Positions 16,875-29,330 of a DNA stretch of 36,868 nucleotides are shown here, piece after piece. The stretch spans positions 1-36,868 of the forward strand of contig PLPK01000044.1 in NCBI GenBank assembly GCA_003159795.1. Direction: 5' to 3'. The DNA is from Acidimicrobiaceae bacterium. GTDB taxonomy: Bacteria > Actinomycetota > Acidimicrobiia > Acidimicrobiales > Bog-793. Every line of letters starts with the position of its first letter. Within the stretch, counting starts at the first letter, position 1. Position numbers and translations under genes: made by a program. Below the pieces are notes generated by a model. That model had not been told where the DNA came from and made no database searches. It saw nothing but the letters and a program-made list of their open reading frames with translations.

Positions 16875-18796
16875 ACCCCGCGCAGTTCGGCGGCGATCCC
16901 GTCGAGGATGTCGCGCTCGGAGTGGACGAGGCTCTCGTGGCCGAGACGGGACATCAGCTCGGCGAGGACGGCGAGGCCACCAACGATCACGTCCGCCCTC
17001 CCCGGCTCGATGGCGGGGCGGCTGCGACGCTGCGCCGCGCTCTCCGCCGCCAGCCTGCCGAGCCACTCCTCGACCGTGGCCCGCGAGAGCTCGACGAGGT
17101 GGACCCGGTCGGAGTCGTAGTGGTCGAGGCCGATCTCGAGCGCGGCGAGCGTCGAGATCGTGCCGGCGACACCGACCATCCGGCGCGGCACGCCGAGGGC
17201 GGGCAGGCGGATGAGCGCGGCGTCAACCACCCCGCCGACGAAACCACGGGCGGCCGCCAACTCGGCGGCGCCCGGCGGGTCGCTCGCAAGGAAGCGCTCC
17301 GTCACCCGCACGCAGCCGACGTCGAGCGACACGACCGCCCCCGGCGCGCCGTCGCCCGTCGCACTCCCGGCGACGAGCTCGGTCGAACCGCCGCCGAGGT
17401 CGACGACGAGGAACGGACCGTCGGCGACGGCGAGCTCGGCCGTCGCGCCCTTGTAAGAAAGACGCCCCTCCGCCTCGCCGGCGATGAGCTCGGGCCGGAC
17501 GCCGAGGACTGTGGTCGCGGCGTCGAAGAAGACCGCCGAATTGCCGGCGTCCCGCGCCGCGGAGGTCGCCGCCGCCCGGACACGCACGACGCCGTGTGCG
17601 TCGATGAGCTCCCGGTACTCGGCGAGCGCGGCGAGCGTGCGCTCGATGCCGGCGCTGGCGAGCTCGCCCGTGCGGTCGACGCCCTCGCCGAGGCGCGTGA
17701 CGATCATCCGGCGCTCGAGCGTCGTGCCGTCGGCGGCCATGACGAGCAGGCGGGTCGAGTTCGTCCCGCAGTCGACCGCCGCCACCGCGCCGGCGAGTTG
17801 CCCGTCGAGCTCATCGACGACCCAGCGGCCGACGGGGTCCCCGCCGCCCGCGAGGTACCAGGCGAGGTGGGCGTGGAGGCACTTCACGCCGATCCGGGTG
17901 CCGCCGACCCCGCCTGTCGGGCGAGGACCGGGATGGCCGGCGGGAATCAGCGTGTCACGCGCCGCGGCGTAGCGGGCGTGTGCCGCGGCGAGCACGGCCG
18001 GGTCGACGGCGCGCTCGGCCCGGCGGACGCCACCGTCGGCTTCAAGGTGACCGACGAGCTCCCGGTCGGCTCGGCCGACGAGCCAGTAGGTAGTCGGCAT
18101 CGGCGTGCCGTCGTCGAGGAACGGCGCGTTGGCGATGACGACAGGAGCGCCGGCCGCGTCCCGCACGACGACCCGGAAACCCCCGGCGGGAGGGCGACCC
18201 AGCAACTCCGTCACGGCGGCGAGATCGGCGGCCGACGCCTCCCCGGCGCCCGGACCACTGTCAGCGGCACCGCGCTCCTCGGCTTCCGCTGGCGACGGCG
18301 AAGAGCCGGGGACGTCGAGCGGACAGGTGGTGACGCGGGCGGTCTGGGCCGAGAGCATCCGGTCGACCCGGCCCTCGAGGGGGAGCAGCGGCCACACCGC
18401 CGCCGCGAGCCGGACAAGGCCCGCCGGCCTCCCCCCCACGGTGCCGACGACGATCTCGCCTGCCGGTGCCTCTCCCATCCGGCGCCAGTTCTCCGGGTCG
18501 GCCCCGGCGCGCCCCGCGACCAGGGCCTCGCCGAGCGCCACCACGAGGGCGTCGGCACCCGAGCGCTGCGCGTAGTCGACCGCCGCCCGCAGGGCCGCGG
18601 CCTCGCTCGGTGCGTCGGCGCGATCGACGAGCACCGTCGCCTCAGCCGGCACATGGCGCAGCGACGCCGCCGGGCCCACGACCACGACGACCTCGCCCAG
18701 ACCCGACGCGACAGCGGAGGCGGCGACCGAGGCGAGCGGCGCGGGACTCACGCCACCCGACTGGTCAACGGCGACGACGACGGCGATCGTGCTCAT
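16871..18796 (-). CDS. Fusion: MobA-like domain, DUF501, Ppx/GppA exopolyphosphatase
   Basis: A 641-residue protein with three parts in one uninterrupted frame. Residues 1-165 resemble a MobA/MocA-type nucleotidyltransferase fold (VVVAV..., DALVVALGEALV, RPAGLVRLAAAVWPLLP) but lack the AAGxSxRMG nucleotide loop, so it is probably inactive. Residues 190-330 match DUF501, with PMPTTYWLVG and GGTRIGVKCLHAHLAWYLAGG. Residues 336-641 are a Ppx/GppA phosphatase with phosphate motif 1 AVDCGTNSTRLLV (340-352) and motif 2 VVDLGGGSTEL (464-474). Ppx hydrolyses polyphosphate or pppGpp. In actinobacteria DUF501 and ppx are usually separate genes downstream of eno and divIC; here they are fused and divided from divIC by the rpf gene. 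The start is the ATG at 18796. Confidence 0.82.
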   Translation of the reverse strand: MSTIAVVVAVDQSGGVSPAPLASVAASAVASGLGEVVVVVGPAASLRHVPAEATVLVDRADAPSEAAALRAAVDYAQRSGADALVVALGEALVAGRAGADPENWRRMGEAPAGEIVVGTVGGRPAGLVRLAAAVWPLLPLEGRVDRMLSAQTARVTTCPLDVPGSSPSPAEAEERGAADSGPGAGEASAADLAAVTELLGRPPAGGFRVVVRDAAGAPVVIANAPFLDDGTPMPTTYWLVGRADRELVGHLEADGGVRRAERAVDPAVLAAAHARYAAARDTLIPAGHPGPRPTGGVGGTRIGVKCLHAHLAWYLAGGGDPVGRWVVDELDGQLAGAVAAVDCGTNSTRLLVMAADGTTLERRMIVTRLGEGVDRTGELASAGIERTLAALAEYRELIDAHGVVRVRAAATSAARDAGNSAVFFDAATTVLGVRPELIAGEAEGRLSYKGATAELAVADGPFLVVDLGGGSTELVAGSATGDGAPGAVVSLDVGCVRVTERFLASDPPGAAELAAARGFVGGVVDAALIRLPALGVPRRMVGVAGTISTLAALEIGLDHYDSDRVHLVELSRATVEEWLGRLAAESAAQRRSRPAIEPGRADVIVGGLAVLAELMSRLGHESLVHSERDILDGIAAELRGV

Positions 18797-18972
18797 CGCC
18801 GCAGCTTAGAGGCGCCCCGGTGGCCCAGGCCCTCCCGGCGGCGGGCCCGCGGCGCGGCGACTCGGCGGCGCGAGACGGTCCTTGGCTAACGTCGCGGTGT
18901 GCCCCACGACCCCGGAGGTGCCGTCCGCGCGAGGTGGGTGTGCGCGTCGTCCCCCGACCGGCCCGGGCCCGC

Positions 18973-19944
18973 ATGACGAGAGCGGCGCGGGGCGCGCTCG
19001 TCGGCCTCGTGACGGCGATCCTCGTCGCCACTGCAGTACCAGCCGGGGCCGGGACGCCGTCCACGGGGAGCCTCGAGGCGCAGGCGAGCGCGATCGCGGC
19101 CACGCTCGCCCGGGACAACAGCCAACTCGACTCGCTCGGCGAGCAGTACCTGACAGCCAGGGCCGACTACACGCGGGCCAGCGCCGCCGCCACGGTCACC
19201 TCCGGCGTCGTGGGGCGCATCGAGCGGCACATCGGCCGGGACCGCGCCGCCACGATCTCAGCCGCGGTCGGGGCCTACGTCAACGCCGGGACCACGACGG
19301 ACCTCGGGAGCCTCCTCGTCGGCAAGCCCGACGAGGCGACTGTCGAACAGACCTACCTCCGCTACGCCGAGGACAAGCTCAGTTCGGCGATCGCGAGCTA
19401 CCAGAACGAAGCGGCGCGCCTGCACGCGTCGCTCGCCGTCGAGACCCACGACGCCGCGGCCGCGAAAGCGGCGCTCGCCCGCACGACCACGGCGCGCGTC
19501 CAGGTCGTCAGCACGCTGCGACACGAACAGCAGCTGTACGACTCCGTGCAGGGCAGGCTCGCCCGGCTCGTCGCCGCCCAGCTCGCCGCCCAGCAGGCCG
19601 CCCAGGCGAAGCAACAGGCCGCCGGGCCGGGAGGCGGGAACCAGACGGGCCCGCCGTCACTGTCGGGGACACAGGGGCTTGGAAAATCGCCGATCCCGTC
19701 CGGCTCGCTCAGCCAGGACTTCGCCGAACTGCGCCACTGCGAGTCCGGCGGGGACTACCAGTCGAACACCGGGAACGGTTACTACGGCGCCTACCAGTTC
19801 GCGCTCCAGACCTGGCTCGGGCTCGGCCAGACCGGCCTGCCGAGCAACGCGCCGCCCGCGAGCCAGGACGCGGCCGCCTACCTCCTCTACAAGCGCGACG
19901 GCTGGCACCCCTGGCCCGCCTGTTCGGCCCTGCTCGGCCTCTAA
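18973..19944 (+). CDS. Secreted Rpf-like transglycosylase with coiled coil
   Basis: The 323-residue product has a signal peptide (about 1-27, ending AVPAGAG) and an Ala-rich helical region (35-205). A Gln/Gly/Pro linker follows, then a C-terminal resuscitation-promoting-factor domain (about 248-323). That domain shows catalytic Glu257 in HCESGG, NTGNGYYGAYQF, and the usual cysteine pair Cys256 and Cys317. Rpf proteins cleave the glycan strand of peptidoglycan outside the membrane and promote regrowth of dormant actinobacteria. The helical region matches the pattern of the NlpC/P60 protein at 11241, including an AYVNAG/AYVEGG stretch. The start is uncertain: the ATG at 18973 gives the best signal peptide, but in-frame GTGs lie at 18934 and 18940. 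Confidence 0.87.
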   Translation: MTRAARGALVGLVTAILVATAVPAGAGTPSTGSLEAQASAIAATLARDNSQLDSLGEQYLTARADYTRASAAATVTSGVVGRIERHIGRDRAATISAAVGAYVNAGTTTDLGSLLVGKPDEATVEQTYLRYAEDKLSSAIASYQNEAARLHASLAVETHDAAAAKAALARTTTARVQVVSTLRHEQQLYDSVQGRLARLVAAQLAAQQAAQAKQQAAGPGGGNQTGPPSLSGTQGLGKSPIPSGSLSQDFAELRHCESGGDYQSNTGNGYYGAYQFALQTWLGLGQTGLPSNAPPASQDAAAYLLYKRDGWHPWPACSALLGL

Positions 19945-20045
19945 CGCTCACGCCACGTTCCGGGCAGTTCCTCCGCCCAGTTCCTGGGGAATCGGCCGCG
20001 CGACCCGGCGGGAGCCGAGGAACCGGCGACGGTGACCGGTGACGC

Positions 20046-23325
<3,280 letters not shown>

Positions 23326-24381
23326 CTAACCTCCGAGGGTGCTGCCCGCACCGACCGCCGAAGGGTTCGGCACGAGATCGACCGGCGGGCCGCTCGGCGG
23401 ACGCACCTCCCAGGCGCCGCTGACCTTCACCCAGGTGCCGTAGGCGGGGTCGACCGAGACCTGGGCGCGATCGAAGCCCGCGGCCGCCTGTTTTCCCGCC
23501 GCGGTCATGCCGGCCGAGACGACGCCGAACGCCGCGTCGAGAAGCGGTGCGACCGGGCGGCGGGTGACCTCGAGGAGCAACCAGTAATTCCCGAAACGGA
23601 CCGGACTGGAGAGCTTGCCCAGGGTCAGTTGCGCGACGGCCCCCCTGAGCGGCTGCGCGAGGGTCGCCGGCAGTCTGCAGCCGAGGTCGCCGCCGCGCTC
23701 CGCCGTCGAGGTGTCGAGCGAGTTCAGCCGGGCAACCTTGGCGAAGCTGACCCCGCCGTTGATCGCGATCGCGAGCTGCGCCGCCTTGGCCCGTGACGCG
23801 ACGACGATCACCCTGGCGCAGTCGAGCATCGCCGAGGCGCGGTGGTTCCGCTCGTAGGCGGTGACGCCCGCCGCGGTGAGCGGGACACCTTCGACGTGGG
23901 CGGCGAGCGTGAACTCGCCGGCCCAGTACTCGACGAGGGCGGCGCGATAGGCGCCGATGAGGCCCGAGAACACCTTCGCCGCCCTGAATTTGCACTTCGA
24001 GCCGAGCTCGCTCTGCAGGTCGTGCTCGATCTGGTTGCTCGCGAGCTTGGCTGCGAAGCTTCCATCCGGAAGCCCGAGGCGCCCCGCGATGTCGTGGATG
24101 GCGTCGGCCTGGATGAGCAGCGTGAGCACGCCGGCCGCGAAGCTGGCGTTGTAGGTCCCCGGGGCGACGCCGACGACCCGGGACGCCCCCCCGGACGACG
24201 CCTCGACGAGACACCGGAAGCCGGGGTCGCCCGCCACCGAGTCGAGCGCGGCGTCGAGCGTCGACTGCGGGACGGCGACCCCGCCCACCCGGGCCGCATA
24301 GGGCGTGAACTGTGCGTTACAGGCGCCGAGCGCCAGGGCCGCGACGAGGGCCAGACAGAGGAGAAGGGAGATCCTGCGCAC
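23326..24381 (-). CDS. Lipoprotein with SurA/parvulin-type peptidyl-prolyl isomerase domain
   Basis: The 351-residue product starts with a lipoprotein signal peptide and a lipobox LGAC (Cys21), so it should be anchored outside the cytoplasmic membrane. An N-terminal chaperone-like helical region (about 35-180) resembles SurA_N. It is followed by a parvulin-like domain (about 190-290) with ARVIVVASRAKAAQLA, GGVSFAKVAR and ERGGDLGC. Such proteins assist folding of exported proteins. The gene sits between mfd and mazG, the usual place for this actinobacterial SurA-like protein. The start is GTG with only a weak site. The catalytic residues of the isomerase domain are not all clear, so activity is uncertain. 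Confidence 0.82.
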   Translation of the reverse strand: MRRISLLLCLALVAALALGACNAQFTPYAARVGGVAVPQSTLDAALDSVAGDPGFRCLVEASSGGASRVVGVAPGTYNASFAAGVLTLLIQADAIHDIAGRLGLPDGSFAAKLASNQIEHDLQSELGSKCKFRAAKVFSGLIGAYRAALVEYWAGEFTLAAHVEGVPLTAAGVTAYERNHRASAMLDCARVIVVASRAKAAQLAIAINGGVSFAKVARLNSLDTSTAERGGDLGCRLPATLAQPLRGAVAQLTLGKLSSPVRFGNYWLLLEVTRRPVAPLLDAAFGVVSAGMTAAGKQAAAGFDRAQVSVDPAYGTWVKVSGAWEVRPPSGPPVDLVPNPSAVGAGSTLGG

Positions 24382-24426
24382 GCTTCGCCGATCGTACGGG
24401 CCGCCCGGGGGGAAAAGCCAACCGAT

Positions 24427-27400
24427 TCACGCCCGCTTCGGCGCCGATGCCTCCGCCGGCACGAGCGCTCCGAGGAGCGCCACGAGGTCGGCGGCGAGCC
24501 TCGACCCCGCCGCGAGCGGCACGACGAGCTGCGAGGGGTCCTCTTTCAGGATCGCCCGGGGCGCGAGCCGAATGAGGCGGACCCGTGCCGAGGCGGGCAG
24601 GCGGAGCGGCGAGATGCGGGCGACGGCCTCGCCGGCGCGTCCCGGGCCGACGGAGCCGGGCCGCACGGCGACGACGGTCACCTCGGTCGCGCCGATCCGC
24701 ACGCACTCGGCGCGCAGGCGCGCGATCTCGAGGAGCGCCGCCGCCGGGGGCGGCAACGGGCCATAGCGGTCGAGCCACTCGGCGCCGATGTCGTCCACCT
24801 CGGCCTGGTCCCGCACCCCAGCGAGCCGGCGGTAGGCCTCGAGGCGGAGGTCCTCCCGGGCGACGTAGCTCGCCGGCAGGTGGGCGTCGAGCGGCACGTC
24901 GAGGCGGACCTCGACCGGGGGGAGGATCTCCTCGCCCTTCAGCTCGGCGACAGCCTCGGCGACCATGCGGACGTAGAGGTCATAGCCGACCGCCGCGATG
25001 TGCCCGGACTGGTCGGTGCCCAGCAGGCTCCCCGCGCCGCGGATCTCGAGGTCGCGCATCGCGATCTTGAAGCCCGAGCCGAGCTCGGTGTGCTCGCCGA
25101 TCGTGCGGAGCCGCTCGTAGGCCTGCTCGCTGAGCACGCGGTCGGCAGGATGGAACAGGTAGGCGTAGGCCCGCGACGACGAGCGGCCGACCCGCCCGCG
25201 CAACTGGTGCAGCTGCCCGAGACCGAGCAGGTCGGCACGGTCGACGACGAGGGTGTTCACCGTCGGCATGTCGATCCCGGATTCGATGATCGTCGTGCAC
25301 ACGAGCACGTCGTAGCGCCCCTCGGTGAAGTCGACGACGGTCCGCTCGAGGCTGCCCTCGTCCATCTGGCCGTGGGCGATCGCGATGCGCGCCTCGGGCG
25401 CGAGCGCGGCGACGCGCGCCGCGACCGCCTCGATCCCCTGGACGCGGTTGTGCACGAAAAAGACCTGGCCCTCCCGCAGGAGCTCCCGGCGGATCGCCTC
25501 GGAGATGGCCCGGTCGTCCTCCTCGCCGACGTAGGTGAGGATCGGCTGGCGTTCAGCGGGGGGCGTGTCGATGACCGAGAGGTCGCGGATCCCGGTGAGG
25601 CCCATCTCGAGAGTGCGCGGGATCGGGTTCGCCGTGAGCGTTATCACGTCGACGCCGATCGCCAGCTTCTTGATCGCCTCCTTCTGGTTCACCCCGAAGC
25701 GCTGCTCCTCGTCGACGACCAGCAGGCCGAGCTGGCGAAACCGCACGTCGCCGGCAAGGAGCCGGTGGGTCCCGACGACCAGGTCGACCGAGCCGTCGGC
25801 GACGCCGCGGACGACGGCCGCGGCCTCGGCCGCCGTGAGGAAGCGCGAGAGCATCTCGACCCGCACCGGGTAGGGCGCGAAGCGGTCGGCGATCGTCTCG
25901 TAGTGCTGCCGGGCGAGGATCGTCGTCGGCACGAGCACCGCGACCTGCATCCCGTCCTGGACGGCCTTGAAGGCCGCGCGCACGGCGACCTCGGTCTTGC
26001 CGAACCCGACGTCGCCGCAGACCAGACGGTCCATGGGGACGGGGCGCTCCATGTCCGCCTTCACGTCCGCCACGGCCCGCAGCTGGTCGGCCGTCTCGGG
26101 ATAGGGGAAGGACTGCTCGAGCTCGGCCTGCCAGGGCGTGTCGGGGGCGAAGGCGTGGCCCGGCGAGGCGAGGCGACGGCGGTACAGCACGACGAGCTCC
26201 TGTGCGACCGCCCGCACCGCCTGGCGGACGCGGGCTCGGCTCCGCTGCCAGTCGCTTCCGTTCAGCCGGTTGAGCGAGGGGTGCTCTCCCCCCGTGTACG
26301 GCGTGATCGCGTCGATCTGGTCCGAGGGCACGTAGAGCCGGTCGCCGCCCCGGTACTCGAGGAGGAGGTAGTCACGTTCGGTGCCGGCGACGCCGCGGCG
26401 CACCATGCCGCCGTAACGGGCGACGCCGTGGACGTGGTGGACGACGTAGCTGCCGACGGCGAGGTCGTCGAAGAAGCCCTCGACGGGGCGGGCGCGCGCC
26501 CGGGGCACGCGGTGCGGGCGGTGCCGACCCGTGAGGTCGCTCTCGGCGAGCACCGCGACATGCAAGGCCTCGAGCACGAAGCCCCGGTCGAGAGACGCCA
26601 CGACGACGTGGGTCCCGGGGCGACGCAGTGCGCGGGCGAGCGCCTCGTCGTCGAGGGGCGTCGCGAAGAGCCGGTCGACCGTGACACCGGCTTCGTCGAG
26701 GACGTCGGCGATCCTGGCGGCACTCCCGGCCCCTTCGGCAGCGACGACGACGACGGCTCCGGAGCGGGAAAGCTCGCCGATACGGCTGGCGAGTGGCACC
26801 GCGTCACCCAGCGCCTGGGGCCAGCCCCCGACCCGGATCGTCTCGGTGCCCGGTCCCTCGGCGGTCGCGAGCAGCGAGGTGACATGCGCTGGCGTGGCGG
26901 CCAACAGCCGGTCGAAGCCGGCGTGCAGCGCCGGGAAGTTCGCCCTGCCGAGCTCGGCCGGTGATCCGGCGGAGCGCCAGGTCTCGGCGAGCGACGCCGC
27001 CAGCGCCGACTCCTCGTCGATGATCTCGACGGCGCGGTCACGCATCCGCCGAGGGTCGACAAGCACGATGCGGTCGGCCGGGCCCAACTGGTCGGTGACG
27101 AGGCGTACGTCGGCCTCGAGCCACGGCAGGAAGGACTCGAGGCCGTCGAAGACCTCCCCCTCGGCGATCCGCGCGAACTGCTCCCGGGCGAACGGTGCGG
27201 CCCGGGCGAGCCCGGCGGCGGCGGCCCGGCGCGTCTCGGAGACGCGCAGCTCCCGGCAGCCGAAGACCTCGACCTCGTCGAGGTCGCGCACGCTGCGCTG
27301 GTCGACGACATCGAAGACGGTGAGCCGTTCAACCGAGTCCCCGCAGCAGTCGACGCGCACGCCGTTGTCGGCCGTCGAGGGGAACAGGTCAACGATCCCG

Positions 27401-27963
27401 CCGCGCACCGCCAACTCGCCGCGGTGCTCGACCTGGTACTCCCGCCGGTAGCCCGCCGCGACGAGATCGGCGACGAGCTCGACGGGATCGATCTCGCCGC
27501 CCCGGCGGATTACGACCGGCGCCGCGTCGCTGGTCGTCGGGGCGAGTCTTTGCAGCAGTGCGCGGATAGGCGCCACGACGATGAGCGCCCCAGGCGCCTC
27601 CCCGCGGCCGGCGGGGTCGCCACGGTGCGCCCGGTCGATCCGCCAGATCGTCCGCAGACGACCCCCCATGGTCTCTGCAGCGGGCGAGACCCGCTCGAAC
27701 GGCAGGGTCTCCCAGGCGGGTAGCGCGGCGACCCTGAGCGGGTCGCAGAAGGCAGTGAGATCGTGCGCGATGCGGTCGGCCTCGACGGCGGTCGGCGTCG
27801 CAACGAGCATTACCGGCGCGGAGCCGAGCGAGGCGAGGCCGGCGAGCAGGTAGGCGCGTGCGGGATCGGCCACCGCGACAGCCGAGTCCCCCACGGAGAG
27901 CAGTTCGGCGAGAACCGGTTCGGCGCGCAGCGCGCCGACGAGCGGCGAGAGCGGTGCGGTCAT
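24427..27963 (-). CDS. mfd: Transcription-repair coupling factor Mfd
   Basis: A 1178-residue Mfd of full length. It displaces RNA polymerase stalled at DNA lesions and recruits UvrA. The N-terminal third is the UvrB-like module. A CarD-like RNA polymerase interaction domain follows at about 494-555 (VGSYVVHHVHGVARYGGM). The double-stranded DNA translocase has Walker A GDVGFGKTE near residue 650 and the DEEQ box in VVDEEQRFGV near 750. The TRG region and C-terminal UvrA-masking domain complete it. The ATG start overlaps the pth stop by 4 nt (ATGA). The antisense strand carries a very long open frame that is a compositional shadow. Confidence 0.97.
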   Translation of the reverse strand: MTAPLSPLVGALRAEPVLAELLSVGDSAVAVADPARAYLLAGLASLGSAPVMLVATPTAVEADRIAHDLTAFCDPLRVAALPAWETLPFERVSPAAETMGGRLRTIWRIDRAHRGDPAGRGEAPGALIVVAPIRALLQRLAPTTSDAAPVVIRRGGEIDPVELVADLVAAGYRREYQVEHRGELAVRGGIVDLFPSTADNGVRVDCCGDSVERLTVFDVVDQRSVRDLDEVEVFGCRELRVSETRRAAAAGLARAAPFAREQFARIAEGEVFDGLESFLPWLEADVRLVTDQLGPADRIVLVDPRRMRDRAVEIIDEESALAASLAETWRSAGSPAELGRANFPALHAGFDRLLAATPAHVTSLLATAEGPGTETIRVGGWPQALGDAVPLASRIGELSRSGAVVVVAAEGAGSAARIADVLDEAGVTVDRLFATPLDDEALARALRRPGTHVVVASLDRGFVLEALHVAVLAESDLTGRHRPHRVPRARARPVEGFFDDLAVGSYVVHHVHGVARYGGMVRRGVAGTERDYLLLEYRGGDRLYVPSDQIDAITPYTGGEHPSLNRLNGSDWQRSRARVRQAVRAVAQELVVLYRRRLASPGHAFAPDTPWQAELEQSFPYPETADQLRAVADVKADMERPVPMDRLVCGDVGFGKTEVAVRAAFKAVQDGMQVAVLVPTTILARQHYETIADRFAPYPVRVEMLSRFLTAAEAAAVVRGVADGSVDLVVGTHRLLAGDVRFRQLGLLVVDEEQRFGVNQKEAIKKLAIGVDVITLTANPIPRTLEMGLTGIRDLSVIDTPPAERQPILTYVGEEDDRAISEAIRRELLREGQVFFVHNRVQGIEAVAARVAALAPEARIAIAHGQMDEGSLERTVVDFTEGRYDVLVCTTIIESGIDMPTVNTLVVDRADLLGLGQLHQLRGRVGRSSSRAYAYLFHPADRVLSEQAYERLRTIGEHTELGSGFKIAMRDLEIRGAGSLLGTDQSGHIAAVGYDLYVRMVAEAVAELKGEEILPPVEVRLDVPLDAHLPASYVAREDLRLEAYRRLAGVRDQAEVDDIGAEWLDRYGPLPPPAAALLEIARLRAECVRIGATEVTVVAVRPGSVGPGRAGEAVARISPLRLPASARVRLIRLAPRAILKEDPSQLVVPLAAGSRLAADLVALLGALVPAEASAPKRA

Positions 27964-28589
27964 CCCCCGGCGTTCACCAGGCCCATCGCCGCCTCGAGCC
28001 CCGAGGCGAAGATGAGCTCCACCGCCTCGGCGGCGCGCTCGACGGCGACCGCGAGGAGCTCGGACTCGGCGGCCGAGGGCCGGCGCAGAACGTAGTCGGC
28101 ACCGGGCATGCGCCCGGGGGGCTTGCCGATGCCAATCCGGACGCGGACGAATTCGAGGGACCCGAGGTACTGCTCGGCCGACTTAAGACCGTTGTGGCCC
28201 GCCGTCCCACCGCCACGCTTCACCCGCACGAGCCCGACTGGGAGGTCGAGTTCGTCATGGACGACGACGAGCGACGCCGGGTCGGCGATCGAGAACCGAC
28301 GGGTGAGCCCCGCCAGCGCGATGCCGGAATCGTTCATGTAGGTGACCGGGATCGCCAGCGCGAGACGGCGCCCGTCCGTGACGATATCGGCGGCCCGGGC
28401 CGAGGTCCCGCGCTCGGCCCGCAGGACGACACCGTGGCGCTGCGCGATCAGGGCGACCGCGTCGGCGCCGACATTGTGGCGGGTGTGTGCGTACTCGCTG
28501 CCGGGGTTGCCCAGTCCGACTGCGAGAAGGTCGGCCGTCGCGCCGGTCCTCGCGCGCGCGGCGCGCCGACCGAGGAGCGTCGTCGTCAG
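27960..28589 (-). CDS. pth: Peptidyl-tRNA hydrolase with non-standard (CTG) start
   Basis: Pth releases peptides from prematurely dissociated peptidyl-tRNA. The core starts LLAVGLGNPGSEYAHTRHNVG, with the catalytic His in TRHNVG. Downstream are the tRNA-binding Asn in TYMNDSG, Asp in VVHDELDLP, and GGGTAGHNGLKS. The frame upstream of this core contains no ATG, GTG or TTG before an in-frame stop at 28605-28607. The only plausible initiator is CTG 28587-28589, which overlaps the TGA stop of rplY (CTGA). That gives 209 residues with about 20 residues ahead of the conserved core. An ATG at 28337 would remove the active-site histidine and is not credible. The gene ends in an ATGA overlap with mfd. 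Confidence 0.85.
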   Translation of the reverse strand: MTTTLLGRRAARARTGATADLLAVGLGNPGSEYAHTRHNVGADAVALIAQRHGVVLRAERGTSARAADIVTDGRRLALAIPVTYMNDSGIALAGLTRRFSIADPASLVVVHDELDLPVGLVRVKRGGGTAGHNGLKSAEQYLGSLEFVRVRIGIGKPPGRMPGADYVLRRPSAAESELLAVAVERAAEAVELIFASGLEAAMGLVNAGG

Positions 28590-29236
28590 CTCCCGGCGGC
28601 TTCGTCAGTCGGGGCCTCGGCTCCGGGCTCAGCCGGGGCGGGGGCACCCTCTTCCTCGACGGGCTCCTCGACGACCTCGACGCGGGCGGCGTGCCCGACG
28701 ACGACCGGTGACTCCGGATCGAGGTCAAGCGTCACACCTGGCGGGATCACGACCGATGAGAGCCGGATCGAGTCGCCGATGTCGAGATCGCTGATGTCGA
28801 CCTCGAAAGACCGCGGGATGTCGGCCGGCTTGGCGTGCACGTCCACGCTGAGCAGCAACTGCTCGACCGTCCCACCGGCGCGGCTCACGGCGACCGCCTC
28901 GCCGAGGAGGGTGACAGGGACCTCGGCGGCCACGATCTCGTCACGGCGCACGACGATGAAGTCGACGTGCGCCACCGTCTGGCGAACCGGGTGGCGTTGG
29001 AGCTCACGGGCCAGTGCGAGGTGGTGCGTCTTGCCGACCGTGAGGTCGATGAGCGCGTTGGCGCCGGCCCCGGTCGACAGCGCGCCGTGCAGCGCCCGCT
29101 CGTCCACGCTCACGGGAATCGGCTTGACGCCGTGCCCGTAGAGGACACCCGGCACCCGGCCAGTCACCCGGAGACGACGAGTCGCGGGCGAACCCTTGTC
29201 ATTGCGGGGTTCTGCGACGAGAGAGATCTCATCCAT
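28586..29236 (-). CDS. rplY: Ribosomal protein bL25, Ctc type
   Basis: The 216-residue protein has an N-terminal L25 domain (about 1-92, starting ISLVAEPRNDKGSPATRRLRV, with GRVPGVLYGHG). A C-terminal TL5/Ctc beta domain follows (about 95-185), and a Glu/Pro/Ala-rich acidic tail ends it, all typical of Ctc. It binds 5S rRNA in the large subunit and is stress-linked in some Gram-positives. The ATG at 29236 is chosen because GAGGAG lies about 9 nt upstream; the longer frame from 29308 has no family match. The TGA stop overlaps the probable CTG start of pth. In related genomes rplY follows prs directly; here a 2.2-kb insertion separates them. Confidence 0.93.
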   Translation of the reverse strand: MDEISLVAEPRNDKGSPATRRLRVTGRVPGVLYGHGVKPIPVSVDERALHGALSTGAGANALIDLTVGKTHHLALARELQRHPVRQTVAHVDFIVVRRDEIVAAEVPVTLLGEAVAVSRAGGTVEQLLLSVDVHAKPADIPRSFEVDISDLDIGDSIRLSSVVIPPGVTLDLDPESPVVVGHAARVEVVEEPVEEEGAPAPAEPGAEAPTDEAAGS

Positions 29237-29330
29237 GTTGACGCGCTCCTCGGGGCTCGAGCCGGTCGACCGCGGCCGCATCTGCGCCAGACCGCCGAAG
29301 GTGGCCACGACACGGCACTTTCCGTTCCCG

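Noticed and set aside
18797-18972. c-di-AMP (ydaO) riboswitch upstream of the rpf-like gene
   Set aside because: Such elements precede many actinobacterial rpf genes, but I could not see the conserved core segments in this 176-bp gap.
23842-26964. Plus-strand open frame of 1040 codons opposite mfd and the surA-like gene
   Set aside because: It is Arg/Gly/Asp/Glu-rich with no recognisable domain and lies antisense to clearly conserved mfd. Long shadow frames are expected at this GC content. The same applies to 1661-3376 minus, 6771-8234 minus, 9455-11209 plus, 13558-14781 minus and 16922-18889 plus.
27960-28337. Short Pth starting at the ATG at 28337
   Set aside because: It would lack the GLGNPG strand and the catalytic histidine, which are encoded just upstream in the same frame.
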